Positions 26,395 through 36,053 are shown, numbered from the stretch's first letter. The stretch is DNA of 64,000 nucleotides from Sphingomonas ginsenosidivorax (GCF_007995065.1 NZ_VOQR01000001.1:747001-811000), one strand, 5' to 3'. The notes: generated by a model not told the origin, from the sequence alone. Numbers and translations are program-made.

Positions 26395-28704
26395 ATGCGT
26401 AGATGGTTGCTTGGACTCGCACTGGCGTCGGTGGGGACCGCTGCAATGGCCGCTGACGATGTGCAGATTGCGCCGGCACCCGTGCAGGCGCCCACCGCAA
26501 CGCCAGCTCCCGTCCGTCCCGCCGAGGTCGTGCAGCCCGGCGACCTGACGATGGCGCGCGTGTTCGGGAGCCCCGAGCTGTCGGGCCCGCAGCCCCGCGC
26601 GCTGAAGCTGTCGCCCGACGGTGCGCTGCTCACCTTCCTGCGCCCGCGCGCCGACGAGAAGGAGCGGCTCGATCTCTGGGCGCGCGACACCGCCACCGGG
26701 GCGGAGCGGATGCTGGTCGATTCGAAGCAGGTCGGCAGCGGCGCCGAGCTGACCGAGGCCGAGAAGATGCAGCGCGAGCGCGCGCGCATCGGCGGGTCGA
26801 AGGGCATCGTCGCCTATGACTGGGCGCCCGATGGAAAGTCGATCCTCGTCCCGCTCGACGGCGATCTCTACCTTGCCGGGCTCGACGGCGTGGCCAAGCG
26901 CCTGACCAACACCCCCGGCGGCGAGCTGAACCCGGTCGTCAGCCCCAAGGGCGGCTTCGTCTCGTTCGTCCGCGACCAGAACCTGTTCGTCCAGCCGCTC
27001 GGCACCGGCGGAGCGGGGGGCGATGCCCGCGCGCTGACCAAGGGCGGCGGCGGCACCGTGCATTTCGGCGAGGCGGAATTCGTCGCGCAGGAGGAAATGG
27101 ATCGCCGCACCGGATATTGGTGGTCGCCTGACGAGCGCTTCGTCGCGGTCGAGCGGTTCGACGAGGCGCCGGTCCGCACCTTCACGCGCGCGTCGATCGG
27201 CGCGACCGGCACGAAGGTCTACGAACAGCGCTATCCCGCCGCCGGCACGCCCAACGTGCTGGTCGAGCTGTACGTCATGAAGGCGGACGGGTCGGGCCAG
27301 ATGAAAGTCGAACTCGGCACCAATCCCGACATCTACCTGGCGCGCGTCGACTGGACGCCGGACGGCTCGCAGCTGCTGGTGCAGCGCCAGAGCCGCGACC
27401 AGAAGCTGATGGAAATGCTCCGCGTCGACCCCGCGACGGGCAAGTCGACCGTGCTGTTCACCGAGAAATCGGGTGCCAAGAGCTGGCTCAACCTGTCGGA
27501 CGCCTACCGCGTGCTCAAGGACGGGAGCCTCATCTGGCGGTCCGAGCGCAGCGGCTACGGTCACCTCTATCGCTTCGCGGCGGGGCGCTGGACGCAGCTG
27601 ACCAAGGGCAATTGGGTCGTCACCGACCTGGTCGGCGTCGACCAGGCCAAGGGGCGGCTGTTCTTCCTCGGCAACAAGGACGACGTACTCGAGCAGCAGC
27701 TCTATGCGGTCGACATCGCCAAGCCCAATGCGATCACCAAGCTGACCGAGAGCGGTTGGTGGAACAGCGCGACGATGGACGACGCCGGCACGCGCTTCAT
27801 CGTCTCGCGCTCGAACCCGAAGCAGCCGACCCAGGTCTATCTGGCCGGCACCGACGGCAAGCGTCTCGGGTGGATCAACGAGAATGCGGTCATCGAGGGT
27901 CACCCCTATTACCCCTATCTCGCGAGCCACCAGGAGACCAAGTTCGGGACGCTCAAGGCCAAGAACGGCATGACGCTCTATTACGAGATGATCACGCCGC
28001 CGCTCCAGCAGGGCAAGAAATACCCGGTGTTCTTCGAACATTATGGCGGGCCCGGCACCGGCCAGCAGGTCACGCGCGGCTGGCAGGGCGGGCTGCCGCA
28101 ATATCTGGTCGATCGCGGCTGGATCTATTTCAAGATCGACAATCGCGGCTCGTACAATCGCGGCAAGGCGTTCGAGGACCAGATCTTTCACGCGATGGGC
28201 ACGGTCGAAGTCGAGGACCAGCTGTCGGGTGCCGATTACCTGAAGTCGCTGCCGTTCGTCGAACCGACCAAGATCGCGACCTATGGCTGGTCCTATGGCG
28301 GCTATATGTCGCTCAAGATGCTCGAGAAGACGCCCGGCGTGTACGCGGCGGCCGTCTCTGGCGCGCCGGTGACCGACTGGCAGCTGTACGACACGCATTA
28401 TACCGAACGCTATCTGGGCGACCCGCGCGTCGATCCGGTCAGCTATGCGTCGTCCGCGGCGGTCGAGGATGCGAACAGGATCGTCGATCCGCTGCTGCTG
28501 ATCCACGGCATGGCCGACGACAACGTCTTCCTCGACAACTCGACCAAGGTCGCAGCCCGAATGCAGGCGACCGCGACGCCGTTCGAGATGATGTTCTACC
28601 CCGGCTATACGCACCGCGTATCGGGACCGGGGATCAGCGAGCATGTCTGGGGGACGATTTTGAACTTCCTGGATCGCACGGTGAAGGACAAGCCGGTCCA
28701 GTAA
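26395..28704 (+). CDS. S9B dipeptidyl-peptidase-IV-like serine peptidase
   Basis: 769 residues from ATG at 26395 with a signal peptide (about 1-20, GLALASVGTAAMA) and a Pro/Ala-rich segment. An N-terminal beta-propeller of the DPP IV type (about 60-500, with DELYW-like GYWWSPDE and EERYPAAG-like repeats) precedes the alpha/beta hydrolase: catalytic S633 in GWSYGGYM, D708 in HGMADDNVF and H740 in GYTHRVSG, the same spacing as human DPP4. It should remove Xaa-Pro dipeptides in the periplasm. Probably monocistronic. Confidence 0.94.
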   Translation: MRRWLLGLALASVGTAAMAADDVQIAPAPVQAPTATPAPVRPAEVVQPGDLTMARVFGSPELSGPQPRALKLSPDGALLTFLRPRADEKERLDLWARDTATGAERMLVDSKQVGSGAELTEAEKMQRERARIGGSKGIVAYDWAPDGKSILVPLDGDLYLAGLDGVAKRLTNTPGGELNPVVSPKGGFVSFVRDQNLFVQPLGTGGAGGDARALTKGGGGTVHFGEAEFVAQEEMDRRTGYWWSPDERFVAVERFDEAPVRTFTRASIGATGTKVYEQRYPAAGTPNVLVELYVMKADGSGQMKVELGTNPDIYLARVDWTPDGSQLLVQRQSRDQKLMEMLRVDPATGKSTVLFTEKSGAKSWLNLSDAYRVLKDGSLIWRSERSGYGHLYRFAAGRWTQLTKGNWVVTDLVGVDQAKGRLFFLGNKDDVLEQQLYAVDIAKPNAITKLTESGWWNSATMDDAGTRFIVSRSNPKQPTQVYLAGTDGKRLGWINENAVIEGHPYYPYLASHQETKFGTLKAKNGMTLYYEMITPPLQQGKKYPVFFEHYGGPGTGQQVTRGWQGGLPQYLVDRGWIYFKIDNRGSYNRGKAFEDQIFHAMGTVEVEDQLSGADYLKSLPFVEPTKIATYGWSYGGYMSLKMLEKTPGVYAAAVSGAPVTDWQLYDTHYTERYLGDPRVDPVSYASSAAVEDANRIVDPLLLIHGMADDNVFLDNSTKVAARMQATATPFEMMFYPGYTHRVSGPGISEHVWGTILNFLDRTVKDKPVQ

Positions 28705-28710
28705 CCTAAG

Positions 28711-28832
28711 ATCCTCCCCCGCCAGGGGGAGGTGGCAGGCGCAGCCTGACGGAGGGGGGGATGGGGTAACCCGCGTTCCGTGTCCGCCCCCTCCGACGCC
28801 TTCGGCGCCACCTCCCCCTGGCGGGGGAGGAT
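28711..28832. repeat. Composite palindrome, family D, copy 1
   Basis: CCTCCCCCGCCAGGGGGAGG arm, then a GCAGCCTGACGGAGGGGG segment, and the inverse order on the other side. About 120 bases, starting 7 bases after the peptidase stop. Same family at 51200. Confidence 0.85.
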
Positions 28833-28945
28833 TGTAGGCTTGCCTGCCACGAAATAAAGTTATCTGGCGGGCGCCGTTCGGGACGTTTAAGGACGCGCCC
28901 GACCGTCGCGCACAGGCGCGGCCATCGTCAAATCGGAGACGTGAA

Positions 28946-29971
28946 GTGGGTTATCGGATCGTGGTCGCGGGCGCGACCGGCAATGTCGGGCGCGAGATGC
29001 TCAATATCCTGGCGGAGCGCGAGTTCCCGGCGGACGAGATCGCCTGCGTCGCCTCGTCGCGTAGCCAGGGCGAGATGGTCGACTACGGCGACACCGGCCG
29101 TCAGATCAAAGTCCAGAACATCGAGAATTTCGATCCCGCGGGCTGGGACATGGCGCTGTTCGCGATCGGCTCGACCGCGACCGCCGAATATGCGCCCAAG
29201 TTCGCCGCGGCGGGCTGCACGGTGATCGACAATTCGTCGCTCTACCGCATGGACCCCGACGTGCCGCTGATCGTGCCCGAGGTGAACGCCGACGCGATCG
29301 ACGGCTACAAGGCCCGCAATATCATCGCCAACCCCAACTGCTCGACCGCGCAGATGGTCGTCGCGCTGAAGCCGCTGCACGACGCCGCCACGATCAAGCG
29401 CGTCGTCGTCGCGACCTATCAGTCGGTGTCGGGCGCGGGCAAGCAGGGCATGGACGAGCTGTTCGAGCAGAGCCGCAACATCTTCGTCGGCGATCCCGCC
29501 GAGCCCAAGCTGTTCACCAAGCAGATCGCGTTCAACGTGATCCCGCACATCGACAGCTTCCTCGACGACGGCTCGACCAAGGAAGAGTGGAAGATGGTCG
29601 TCGAGACCAAGAAGATCCTCGATCCGAAGATCAAGATCAGCGCGACCTGCGTCCGCGTGCCGGTGTTCGTCGGGCATTCGGAAGCGATCAACATCGAGTT
29701 CGAGAACGAGATGTCGGCGGAAGAGGCGCAGAACCTGTTGCGCGAGGCGCCGGGGATCATGCTGATCGATAAGCGCGAGGACGGCGGCTACATCACGCCG
29801 ATCGAGTGCGTCGGGGAATTCGCGACCTTCATCAGCCGCGTGCGCGAGGATCCGACCGTGGAGAACGGGATCTCGTTGTGGTGCGTCAGCGACAATCTGC
29901 GAAAGGGCGCGGCGCTGAACGCGGTGCAGATCGCGGAGCTGCTGGGCCGGCGGCATCTGAAGAAGGACTGA
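28946..29971 (+). CDS. asd: Aspartate-semialdehyde dehydrogenase
   Basis: Reduces aspartyl phosphate to aspartate semialdehyde for lysine, threonine, methionine and wall diaminopimelate. 341 residues from GTG at 28946 (MGYRIVVAGATGNVG) with the NADPH-binding GxTGxVG loop. The nucleophile C132 lies in NPNCSTAQM; QSVSGAGKQG and VGHSEAINIEF follow, with the substrate His in the latter region. Length and order are those of the alphaproteobacterial enzyme. Confidence 0.96.
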   Translation: MGYRIVVAGATGNVGREMLNILAEREFPADEIACVASSRSQGEMVDYGDTGRQIKVQNIENFDPAGWDMALFAIGSTATAEYAPKFAAAGCTVIDNSSLYRMDPDVPLIVPEVNADAIDGYKARNIIANPNCSTAQMVVALKPLHDAATIKRVVVATYQSVSGAGKQGMDELFEQSRNIFVGDPAEPKLFTKQIAFNVIPHIDSFLDDGSTKEEWKMVVETKKILDPKIKISATCVRVPVFVGHSEAINIEFENEMSAEEAQNLLREAPGIMLIDKREDGGYITPIECVGEFATFISRVREDPTVENGISLWCVSDNLRKGAALNAVQIAELLGRRHLKKD

Positions 29972-29998
29972 GTCCTCAGACTCCCACCACCCATCCTC

Positions 29999-30086
29999 CG
30001 TCATGCTGAACTTGTTTCAGCATCCAACCTGCCACGAGCGATGACGTTCGGGGAAAGATGGACCCCGAAACAAGTTCAGGGTGACG
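29999..30086. repeat. Composite palindrome, family C, copy 1
   Basis: CGTCATGCTGAACTTGTTTC left arm and inverted GAAACAAGTTCAGGGTGACG right arm; arms end GCATCC and GGACCC. Follows asd. Same family twice at 59634-59923. Confidence 0.8.
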
Positions 30087-30144
30087 AAGGAGGGGGGCAT
30101 GCCGCTTGACGCGTGCCCCCCTCCGCGCTTCGTTACGTCGAACG

Positions 30145-30363
30145 CTACTGCGCGTCCGAATCCTGGTTCTTCGTCACGCCGCCGGTACCGCCGACGCCAT
30201 CCGGCATCCCAGTATCGGTGAACGTCTCGGGCTCATCCCCGCCGTCGCCTCGCTCGACCGCGTCGGAGCGCGCCGACACGACCTGTTCGAGGTCGCTGCG
30301 CGTATCCTCGTCACGATCCTCAGGCAGGGTTTCGGGGTCGGTCGCCTTGTGCGGATCGGTCAT
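30145..30363 (-). CDS. Small acidic disordered protein, unknown function
   Basis: 72 residues rich in Asp, Glu, Thr and Gly with no hydrophobic core, beginning MTDPHKATDPETLPED. It has a good ribosome site (GAAGGA, 5-6 bases before ATG 30363), which supports it as real. The next small gene upstream on the same strand ends 9 bases away, so they probably form a pair. No family recognised. Confidence 0.6.
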   Translation of the reverse strand: MTDPHKATDPETLPEDRDEDTRSDLEQVVSARSDAVERGDGGDEPETFTDTGMPDGVGGTGGVTKNQDSDAQ

Positions 30364-30372
30364 GTCTGTCCT

Positions 30373-30525
30373 TCAGAACGAGGGCTGGATCGGCGCCGGA
30401 TCGCTCGGCGCGCCGGGATCGGGCACGACGGTGTCGGGCGCGGGCGGGGTGAACTCGGGCGGTGCCACGCTCGGTTCGGCGGGCGAGCTGGGGGCGGGGG
30501 TTTCGGCTGGGGGCTGGGTAGCCAT
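30373..30525 (-). CDS. Small proline-rich protein, unknown function
   Basis: 50 residues, 17 of them Pro, with repeated PAP/PSS/APPEF blocks; predicted fully disordered, no signal peptide. ATG at 30525 is preceded by AAGGAG at ideal spacing, strong support despite its small size. It lies 9 bases before the acidic-protein gene (30145-30363). The frame continues far upstream antisense to tig, which is a shadow. Confidence 0.6.
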   Translation of the reverse strand: MATQPPAETPAPSSPAEPSVAPPEFTPPAPDTVVPDPGAPSDPAPIQPSF

Positions 30526-30656
30526 AACGCGTCTCCTTCTGCCCCATGAACGCGCCGCGCGCCGCGGGGTTGCCTGCTCGCTGTGCGCTCCCGTGCCTCC
30601 GCGCTTGCCCCCGACCGCATCGTTGGTATAGACGCGCCCGCTACGACGGTGTCCAT

Positions 30657-30741
30657 GCGGGCGTGGCGGAACTGGTAGACGCAGCAGGTTTAGGTCCTGC
30701 CATCGCAAGATGTGGGGGTTCGAGTCCCTTCGCCCGCACCA
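30657..30741 (+). tRNA. tRNA-Leu (anticodon UAG)
   Basis: 85 bases including encoded CCA. Acceptor GCGGGCG pairs perfectly with CGCCCGC; the T arm has GGTTCGAGTCC; the anticodon loop TTTAGGT gives TAG (reads CUN). The extended variable arm of class II tRNAs is present. 66 bases upstream of tig. Confidence 0.95.
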
Positions 30742-30807
30742 GACCCGTCGCCTCGGCGGGGAACGCCACAGATTTTTCCAGACGCTCTTTTTACGCAAAG
30801 GCCTGAC

Positions 30808-32430
30808 ATGCAGACTGTCGAGACGTTGAACGAGGGGCTCAAGCGCGCCTACACGCTCACCATCACCGCGAAGGACATCGACGCCAAGGTCGATGTCGAG
30901 CTGAAGCGCCTCGCGCCGCAGATGAAGATGCCCGGCTTCCGCCCCGGCAAGGTGCCCGCCAACCTCGTCCGCAAGATGCACGGTCCCGCGCTCGCGCAGG
31001 ACGCGCTGAACGCCGCCATCCAGGAAGGCGTGCAGAGCCTCGTCGCCGAGAAGCAGCTGCGCCCCGCGATGCAGCCCTCGGTCGAGCTGGTCGACGGCTA
31101 TGACGTAGGCAAGGACGCGACGGTCAAGGTCGAGATGGAGGTCCTGCCCCAGGTCCCCGCGCCCGCGATCGACGGCCTGAAGCTCGAGCGCCTGACCGTT
31201 CCCGTCGCCGACGACGCGGTCACCGAGCAGCTCCAGAAATTCGCCGACCAGCAGAAGAGGTGGGACGACGCACCCGAGGGCCATGAAGCGCAGATGGGCG
31301 ACCTCGTCACCGTCGACTTCGTCGGCAAGACCAGCGACGGCGTCGCGTTCGACGGCGGCACCGGCACCGACATGGGTGTCGAGCTGGGCGGTGGTCGCCT
31401 GATCCCCGGCTTCGAGGACCAGCTCGTCGGCATCAAGACCGGCGAGGAGCGTGTGCTCAACGTGACCTTCCCCGAGGAGTATCAGGAAAAGTCGCTCGCC
31501 GGCCAGCCCGCGACCTTCGACATCACCGTCAAGTCGGTGAAGACCGCGGGCGAGAGCGTGATCGACGAGGACCTGGCGAAGAACCTGGGTCTCGAGAGCC
31601 TTGAGCAGCTGACCGGTCTCCTCAAGGGGCAGATCGAGCAGGAGCATAACGGGCTCACGCGCACGCACATGAAGCGCAAGCTGCTCGACCAGCTGGCCGA
31701 AGGGCACGACTTCGAGGTTCCGCCTTCGATGGTGGAAGCCGAGTTCAACCAGATCTGGTCGCAGCTCCAGCACGAAGCCACGCACGAGGCCGACCCCGAG
31801 GCCGCGATGGCCGAGATGGAAGGCGAGCGCGACGATTACCGCAAGATCGCCGAGCGTCGCGTGCGCCTGGGCCTGCTCCTGTCCGAGATCGGCCAGGCGA
31901 ACGGCGTCGAGGTGTCGAACCAGGAAATGCAGCGCTTGATCGCGCAGGCTGCCCAGCAGTACCCGGCCGAGCAGCGCCAGCAGTTCATGCAGTATGTGCA
32001 GTCCGAGCCGATGGCCGCCGCCCAGCTGCGCGCGCCGCTGTACGAGGACAAGGTCGTCGACTTCCTGTTCGAGAAGGCCGAGATTACCGATCGCGAAGCC
32101 ACGCGTGAGGAGCTGGAAGCAGCCATCGAGAGCGAGGACGGTTTCGCGAGCGGCACGCACGTGCACGACCACGACAACCACAAGCCCAAGAAGAAGGCCG
32201 CAGCCAAGAAGAAGGCCGTGACCGAAGAGACGGCCGCCGAGGGCGACGTCGAGGGCGAGGCGGCTCCTGCCAAGAAGCCGGCGAAGAAGAAGGCCGCTGC
32301 TCCGGTCGACGCCGAGACCGCGGTGACGGAATCGTCGCCGGTCGCGGCCGAGAACGCCGAGGGCACCGAGGCGGCCGACGCACCGGTGAAGAAGCCGCGC
32401 GCGAAGAAGGCGAAGACCGAAGAGGCGTAA
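30808..32430 (+). CDS. tig: Trigger factor (ribosome-associated chaperone/PPIase)
   Basis: Binds nascent chains at the ribosome exit. 540 residues from ATG at 30808. N-terminal ribosome-binding domain with the GFRPGKVP signature (about 48-55), FKBP-type PPIase domain (about 165-250, GDLVTVDFVGKTSDG start), then the helical C-terminal domain to about 450. An unusual tail of about 90 residues follows, with HVHDHDNH and KKK/AAAKKK/KPAKKK blocks alternating with Glu/Ala/Thr. Family members are usually 430-450 residues, so the tail is an extension. First gene of the tig-clpP-clpX-lon-HU block. Confidence 0.96.
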   Translation: MQTVETLNEGLKRAYTLTITAKDIDAKVDVELKRLAPQMKMPGFRPGKVPANLVRKMHGPALAQDALNAAIQEGVQSLVAEKQLRPAMQPSVELVDGYDVGKDATVKVEMEVLPQVPAPAIDGLKLERLTVPVADDAVTEQLQKFADQQKRWDDAPEGHEAQMGDLVTVDFVGKTSDGVAFDGGTGTDMGVELGGGRLIPGFEDQLVGIKTGEERVLNVTFPEEYQEKSLAGQPATFDITVKSVKTAGESVIDEDLAKNLGLESLEQLTGLLKGQIEQEHNGLTRTHMKRKLLDQLAEGHDFEVPPSMVEAEFNQIWSQLQHEATHEADPEAAMAEMEGERDDYRKIAERRVRLGLLLSEIGQANGVEVSNQEMQRLIAQAAQQYPAEQRQQFMQYVQSEPMAAAQLRAPLYEDKVVDFLFEKAEITDREATREELEAAIESEDGFASGTHVHDHDNHKPKKKAAAKKKAVTEETAAEGDVEGEAAPAKKPAKKKAAAPVDAETAVTESSPVAAENAEGTEAADAPVKKPRAKKAKTEEA

Positions 32431-32452
32431 GCTTCGACGGTCTTTGACCTAC

Positions 32453-32560
32453 CACTTCCCCGGCGGAGGCCGGGACCCAGTTGGGAAGGCGGATGTGGCG
32501 GCGCGATGCGCTCCGTTATAGACCGTCCCCCACTGGGCCCCGGCCTCCGCCGGGGAAGTG
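32453..32560. repeat. Composite palindrome, family F, copy 2
   Basis: CACTTCCCCGGCGGAGGCCG and inverted CGGCCTCCGCCGGGGAAGTG arms with CCCAGTTGGG/CCCACTGGGC inner ends. In the tig to GT2 gap. Confidence 0.8.
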
Positions 32561-32595
32561 CGTTTGGGGACGTCTAATATGTTAAGGGGCAAGGC

Positions 32596-33522
32596 GTGAC
32601 CGAACCGACGATCGCAGTCCTGCTGCCCTGCTACAACGAAGAAGCCGCGATCACGCAGACCGTGGCGGGGTTCCGCGCCGCGTTGCCGAACGCGACGATC
32701 TACGTCTACGACAACAACAGTTCCGACCGCACGATCGCGGTCGCGCGCGACGCCGGCGCGGTGGTGCGCAGCGAGCGGATCCAGGGCAAGGGTGCGGTGG
32801 TCCGCCGGATGTTCGCCGATGTCGATGCCGACATCTACGTCATGGCCGATGGCGACGCGACCTACGACGCGGCGTCTGCCCCCGCGCTCGTCGCCCGCCT
32901 GCTCGACGACCAGCTCGACATGATCGTCGGCAGCCGGATCCACGAGGCCGCCGAGGCCTATCGCCGCGGCCATCAGTTCGGCAATGCGCTGCTCACCGGC
33001 ATGCTCGCGCGGCTGTTCGGGCGGAGTTTCACTGATATCCTCTCGGGTTACCGCGTGTTCTCGAGGCGTTTCGTGAAGAGTTTTCCGTCGCTGTCGGCGG
33101 GGTTCGAGATCGAGACCGAGATCAGCGTCCACGCGCTCGAGCTCAAGATGCCGACCGCGGAGATCGAGACCCCGTATTTCGCGCGTCCCGAGGGATCGGT
33201 GTCGAAGCTCAGCACCTATTCGGACGGCTGGCGCATCCTCGGCACGATCCTGACCTTGTACCGGATCGAGCGGCCCTTGTGGTTCTTTGGCACGATCGGC
33301 GGCGCGTTCGCGCTGCTCGGACTGATCCTCGGCATTCCGCTGGTGCTGACCTATATCGAGATCCACCGAGTGCCGCGGTTCCCGACCGCGATCCTGATCA
33401 CCGGGCTCGGGATCTTCGCGGCGCTCAACGTCTTCACCGGGCTCATCCTCGACACCGTGGTCCGCGGCCGTCGTGAAGTGCGCCGGCTGGCGTATCTCGC
33501 GCACAAGGCGCCAGGCCTCTGA
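32596..33522 (+). CDS. Family 2 glycosyltransferase with C-terminal membrane helices
   Basis: 308 residues from GTG at 32596 (MTEPTIAVLLPCYNEE). GT-A fold: PCYNEE near 12, YDNNSSDRT near 39, metal motif MADGDATYD near 80-88, and a SGYRVFSRRF acceptor-site-type motif near 149. Two membrane helices lie near 234-256 and 264-288. It resembles DPM1/DPG-synthase or polyprenyl-phosphate glycosyl synthases. Sugar and lipid are not determinable. Placed between tig and clpP. Confidence 0.85.
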   Translation: MTEPTIAVLLPCYNEEAAITQTVAGFRAALPNATIYVYDNNSSDRTIAVARDAGAVVRSERIQGKGAVVRRMFADVDADIYVMADGDATYDAASAPALVARLLDDQLDMIVGSRIHEAAEAYRRGHQFGNALLTGMLARLFGRSFTDILSGYRVFSRRFVKSFPSLSAGFEIETEISVHALELKMPTAEIETPYFARPEGSVSKLSTYSDGWRILGTILTLYRIERPLWFFGTIGGAFALLGLILGIPLVLTYIEIHRVPRFPTAILITGLGIFAALNVFTGLILDTVVRGRREVRRLAYLAHKAPGL

Positions 33523-33523
33523 C

Positions 33524-33673
33524 TCCCTCTCCCCTTGTGGGAGAGGGAAGGGGCCCGCGCCGAAGGCGTGGGAAGGGTGAGGGGGAGTTGGGGTACGCAC
33601 ACCCATCCCGACGCCCCCTCACCCTCCCACCGCTACGCGGCGAGCCCCCCCCTCTCCCACAAGGGGAGAGGGG
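33524..33673. repeat. Composite palindrome, family G
   Basis: About 150 bases. TCCCTCTCCCCTTGTGGGAG left arm and CTCCCACAAGGGGAGAGGGG right arm, with GGGAGGGTGAGGGGG-type inner segments in inverse order. Single copy in this window. Confidence 0.8.
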
Positions 33674-33681
33674 TAAGACTA

Positions 33682-33710
33682 CTTGAACTCCCTGACGCGA
33701 GCGCCGATGT
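33682..33710 (+). promoter_or_regulatory. Possible heat-shock (sigma-32 type) promoter of clpP
   Basis: CTTGAA (33682-33687), a 16-base spacer, then CCGATGT (33704-33710), close to the sigma-32 pattern CTTGAA / CCCATNT. It lies 33 bases upstream of the clpP ATG. clpP heat induction by RpoH is established in related bacteria. Pattern match only. Confidence 0.4.
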
Positions 33711-33742
33711 TGGCGGCTCACTGGGGCATAAGAGAGATTTCC

Positions 33743-34432
33743 ATGCACAATCCGTTCGAGACCGGCGACTTCGCGGCTCCCTTGGCCAGCGCCGGGCTCG
33801 GCCTGCAGCAGACCAGCGCAGGCCTGGTTCCCATCGTCATCGAACAGTCGAACCGCGGCGAGCGCTCGTTCGACATCTTCTCGCGCCTGCTGCGCGAGCG
33901 CATCATCTTCGTCACCGGCGGCGTCGAGGACGGCATGGCCTCGCTGATCACCGCGCAGCTGCTGTTCCTCGAATCCGAGAACCCGAAGAAGGACATCTTC
34001 CTCTACATCAACTCGCCGGGCGGCGTGGTGACCGCCGGCATGGCGATCCACGACACGATGCAGTACATCCGGCCGCGCGTCGGCACGGTCTGCATCGGCC
34101 AGGCCGCGTCGATGGGCAGCTTCCTGCTCGCGAGTGGCGAGAAGGGAATGCGCGTCGCGCTGACCAACGCGCGGATCATGATCCACCAGCCATCGGGCGG
34201 AGCACAGGGCATGGCGACCGACATCGAGATCCAGGCGAAGGAAATCCTGCGCATCCGCGCGCGCCTGAACGAGCTGTACGCGAAATATACCGGCCAGCCG
34301 ATCGAGGCGATCGAGTTCGCCATGGACCGCGACAAGTTCATGTCGGCGGACGAGGCCAAGGCGTTCGGCCTGCTCGACGAGGTGTTCGAAAAGCGTCCGG
34401 CGGTTGCCGACGACGCGACCCCGCCGGCCTGA
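33743..34432 (+). CDS. clpP: ATP-dependent Clp protease proteolytic subunit
   Basis: Serine peptidase forming the double-heptamer chamber that ClpX feeds. 229 residues from ATG at 33743 (MHNPFETGD) with a purine-rich AAGAGAGA ribosome site. Catalytic triad: S123 in GQAASMGS, H148 in MIHQPSGG, D197 in MDRDKF, spaced exactly as in E. coli ClpP. A propeptide of about 25 residues is likely. clpX follows 136 bases later. Confidence 0.97.
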   Translation: MHNPFETGDFAAPLASAGLGLQQTSAGLVPIVIEQSNRGERSFDIFSRLLRERIIFVTGGVEDGMASLITAQLLFLESENPKKDIFLYINSPGGVVTAGMAIHDTMQYIRPRVGTVCIGQAASMGSFLLASGEKGMRVALTNARIMIHQPSGGAQGMATDIEIQAKEILRIRARLNELYAKYTGQPIEAIEFAMDRDKFMSADEAKAFGLLDEVFEKRPAVADDATPPA

Positions 34433-34440
34433 GACGAGCC

Positions 34441-34457
34441 CCGCACGCGACGTGCGG
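34441..34457 (+). terminator. Hairpin after clpP
   Basis: CCGCAC / GTGCGG stem with a GCGAC loop, 9 bases after the clpP stop. No U-tract, so attenuation or mRNA end protection is more likely than full termination. Confidence 0.35.
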
Positions 34458-34536
34458 AGCGATAGGCCATTAGATTAGGGCTATTATGCCATTGTCGGAT
34501 GGAACACGGCCGGGCTACCATGCCCGGCCCACATAT

Positions 34537-34554
34537 GTGCAGGTGGACCTGCAC
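34537..34554 (+). promoter_or_regulatory. 18-base near-palindrome upstream of clpX
   Basis: GTGCAGGT and ACCTGCAC flank GG, directly before the AGGAAGG ribosome site of clpX (ATG 34569). It could be an operator or an RNA hairpin affecting clpX translation; no known site matches. Confidence 0.35.
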
Positions 34555-34568
34555 CGAGGAAGGTTTTG

Positions 34569-35834
34569 ATGACGAAGCTGAGCGGTGGCGACTCGAAGAG
34601 CACCCTCTATTGCTCGTTCTGCGGCAAGTCGCAGCACGAAGTACGCAAGCTGATCGCGGGTCCCACCGTCTTCATCTGCGACGAGTGCGTGGAGCTGTGC
34701 AACGACATCATCCGCGAGGAGACCAAGTCGGCGCTCGTGTCCAAGAAGGATGGCGGCGTGCCGACCCCGCAGGAGATCTGCGACGTCCTCGACGATTACG
34801 TCATCGGCCAGAAGCGCGCCAAGCGCGTTCTGTCGGTCGCGGTCCACAACCATTACAAGCGCCTCAACCACGGCGCCAAGGGTGCGGACGTCGAGCTGTC
34901 GAAGTCGAACATCCTGCTGATGGGCCCCACGGGCTGCGGCAAGACGCTGCTCGCCCAAACCCTTGCTAGAATCCTCGACGTGCCGTTCACGATGGCCGAC
35001 GCAACGACGCTGACCGAAGCCGGTTATGTCGGCGAGGATGTCGAGAACATCATCCTCAAGCTGCTCCAGGCGTCCGACTATAACGTCGAGCGCGCACAGC
35101 GCGGCATTGTCTACATCGACGAGATCGACAAGATTTCGCGCAAGGCCGAAAATCCCTCGATCACGCGCGACGTGAGCGGTGAGGGCGTGCAGCAGGCGCT
35201 GCTCAAGCTGATGGAGGGCACCACCGCATCGGTGCCGCCGCAGGGCGGCCGGAAGCATCCGCAGCAGGAATTCCTGCAGGTGGATACGACCAACATCCTG
35301 TTCATCTGCGGTGGCGCGTTCAGCGGCATCGAGAAGATCATTGGCGACCGCCTGCAGGGCAAGTCGATCGGCTTCGGCGCCTATGTCGCCGGGCCGGACG
35401 AGCGCAAGACCGGCGAGACGCTCAAGTCAGTCGAGCCCGAGGATCTGCTCAAGTTCGGGCTCATCCCCGAATTCGTCGGCCGCCTGCCGGTGATCGCGAC
35501 GCTCGAGGATCTCGACATCCCCGCTTTGGTCAAGATCCTCAGCGAGCCCAAGAACGCGCTGGTCAAGCAGTACCAGAAGCTGTTCGAGATGGAGTCGGTC
35601 GAGCTCGACTTCACCGACGACGCGCTGGTCACGGTTGCCAAGAAGGCGATCGAGCGCAAGACCGGCGCGCGCGGGCTTCGCTCGATCCTCGAGAGCATCC
35701 TGCTCGACACGATGTTCGACCTGCCCGGGATGGACGGCGTCGACGAGGTGATGATCGACAAGGACGTGATCGAGGGCCGCAAGGAACCGATCCGCGTCTA
35801 CACCAAGAAGGAAAAGACCGGCGACGCCGCCTAA
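34569..35834 (+). CDS. clpX: ClpX ATP-dependent unfoldase
   Basis: AAA+ unfoldase delivering substrates to ClpP. 421 residues from ATG at 34569 after AGGAAGG. N-terminal zinc-binding domain with C15, C18, C37, C40; Walker A GPTGCGKT (119-126); Walker B VYIDEIDK (about 183); [13 protein letters not shown] pore/ClpP region; sensor [10 protein letters not shown] (about 364). Full length, typical of alphaproteobacteria. Confidence 0.97.
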   Translation: MTKLSGGDSKSTLYCSFCGKSQHEVRKLIAGPTVFICDECVELCNDIIREETKSALVSKKDGGVPTPQEICDVLDDYVIGQKRAKRVLSVAVHNHYKRLNHGAKGADVELSKSNILLMGPTGCGKTLLAQTLARILDVPFTMADATTLTEAGYVGEDVENIILKLLQASDYNVERAQRGIVYIDEIDKISRKAENPSITRDVSGEGVQQALLKLMEGTTASVPPQGGRKHPQQEFLQVDTTNILFICGGAFSGIEKIIGDRLQGKSIGFGAYVAGPDERKTGETLKSVEPEDLLKFGLIPEFVGRLPVIATLEDLDIPALVKILSEPKNALVKQYQKLFEMESVELDFTDDALVTVAKKAIERKTGARGLRSILESILLDTMFDLPGMDGVDEVMIDKDVIEGRKEPIRVYTKKEKTGDAA

Positions 35835-35859
35835 TCCTTTTCCCGCGAGCTGAACGAAG

Positions 35860-35887
35860 CGGGCGTCGAGCGATCGGCGCCCGTTTT
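35860..35887 (+). terminator. Rho-independent terminator of clpX
   Basis: CGGGCG (35860-35865) pairs with CGCCCG (35878-35883), followed by TTTT. 26 bases after the clpX stop; ends the clpP-clpX unit. Confidence 0.7.
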
Positions 35888-36053
35888 GCGTTCGGCCCGA
35901 GCAAGGACGTCGGGCATTGCCGCCGACGGCTCGATGAAATAGCCTCCCCAAAGTTTCGGGAGTCGTTCGACATGATCCAGGGTCACCGCTGAAGCGGCAA
36001 AGACCAGAGCCGGCGGAACACGCCGCCAGTCCGACTCCTAATTCGAGACCATC

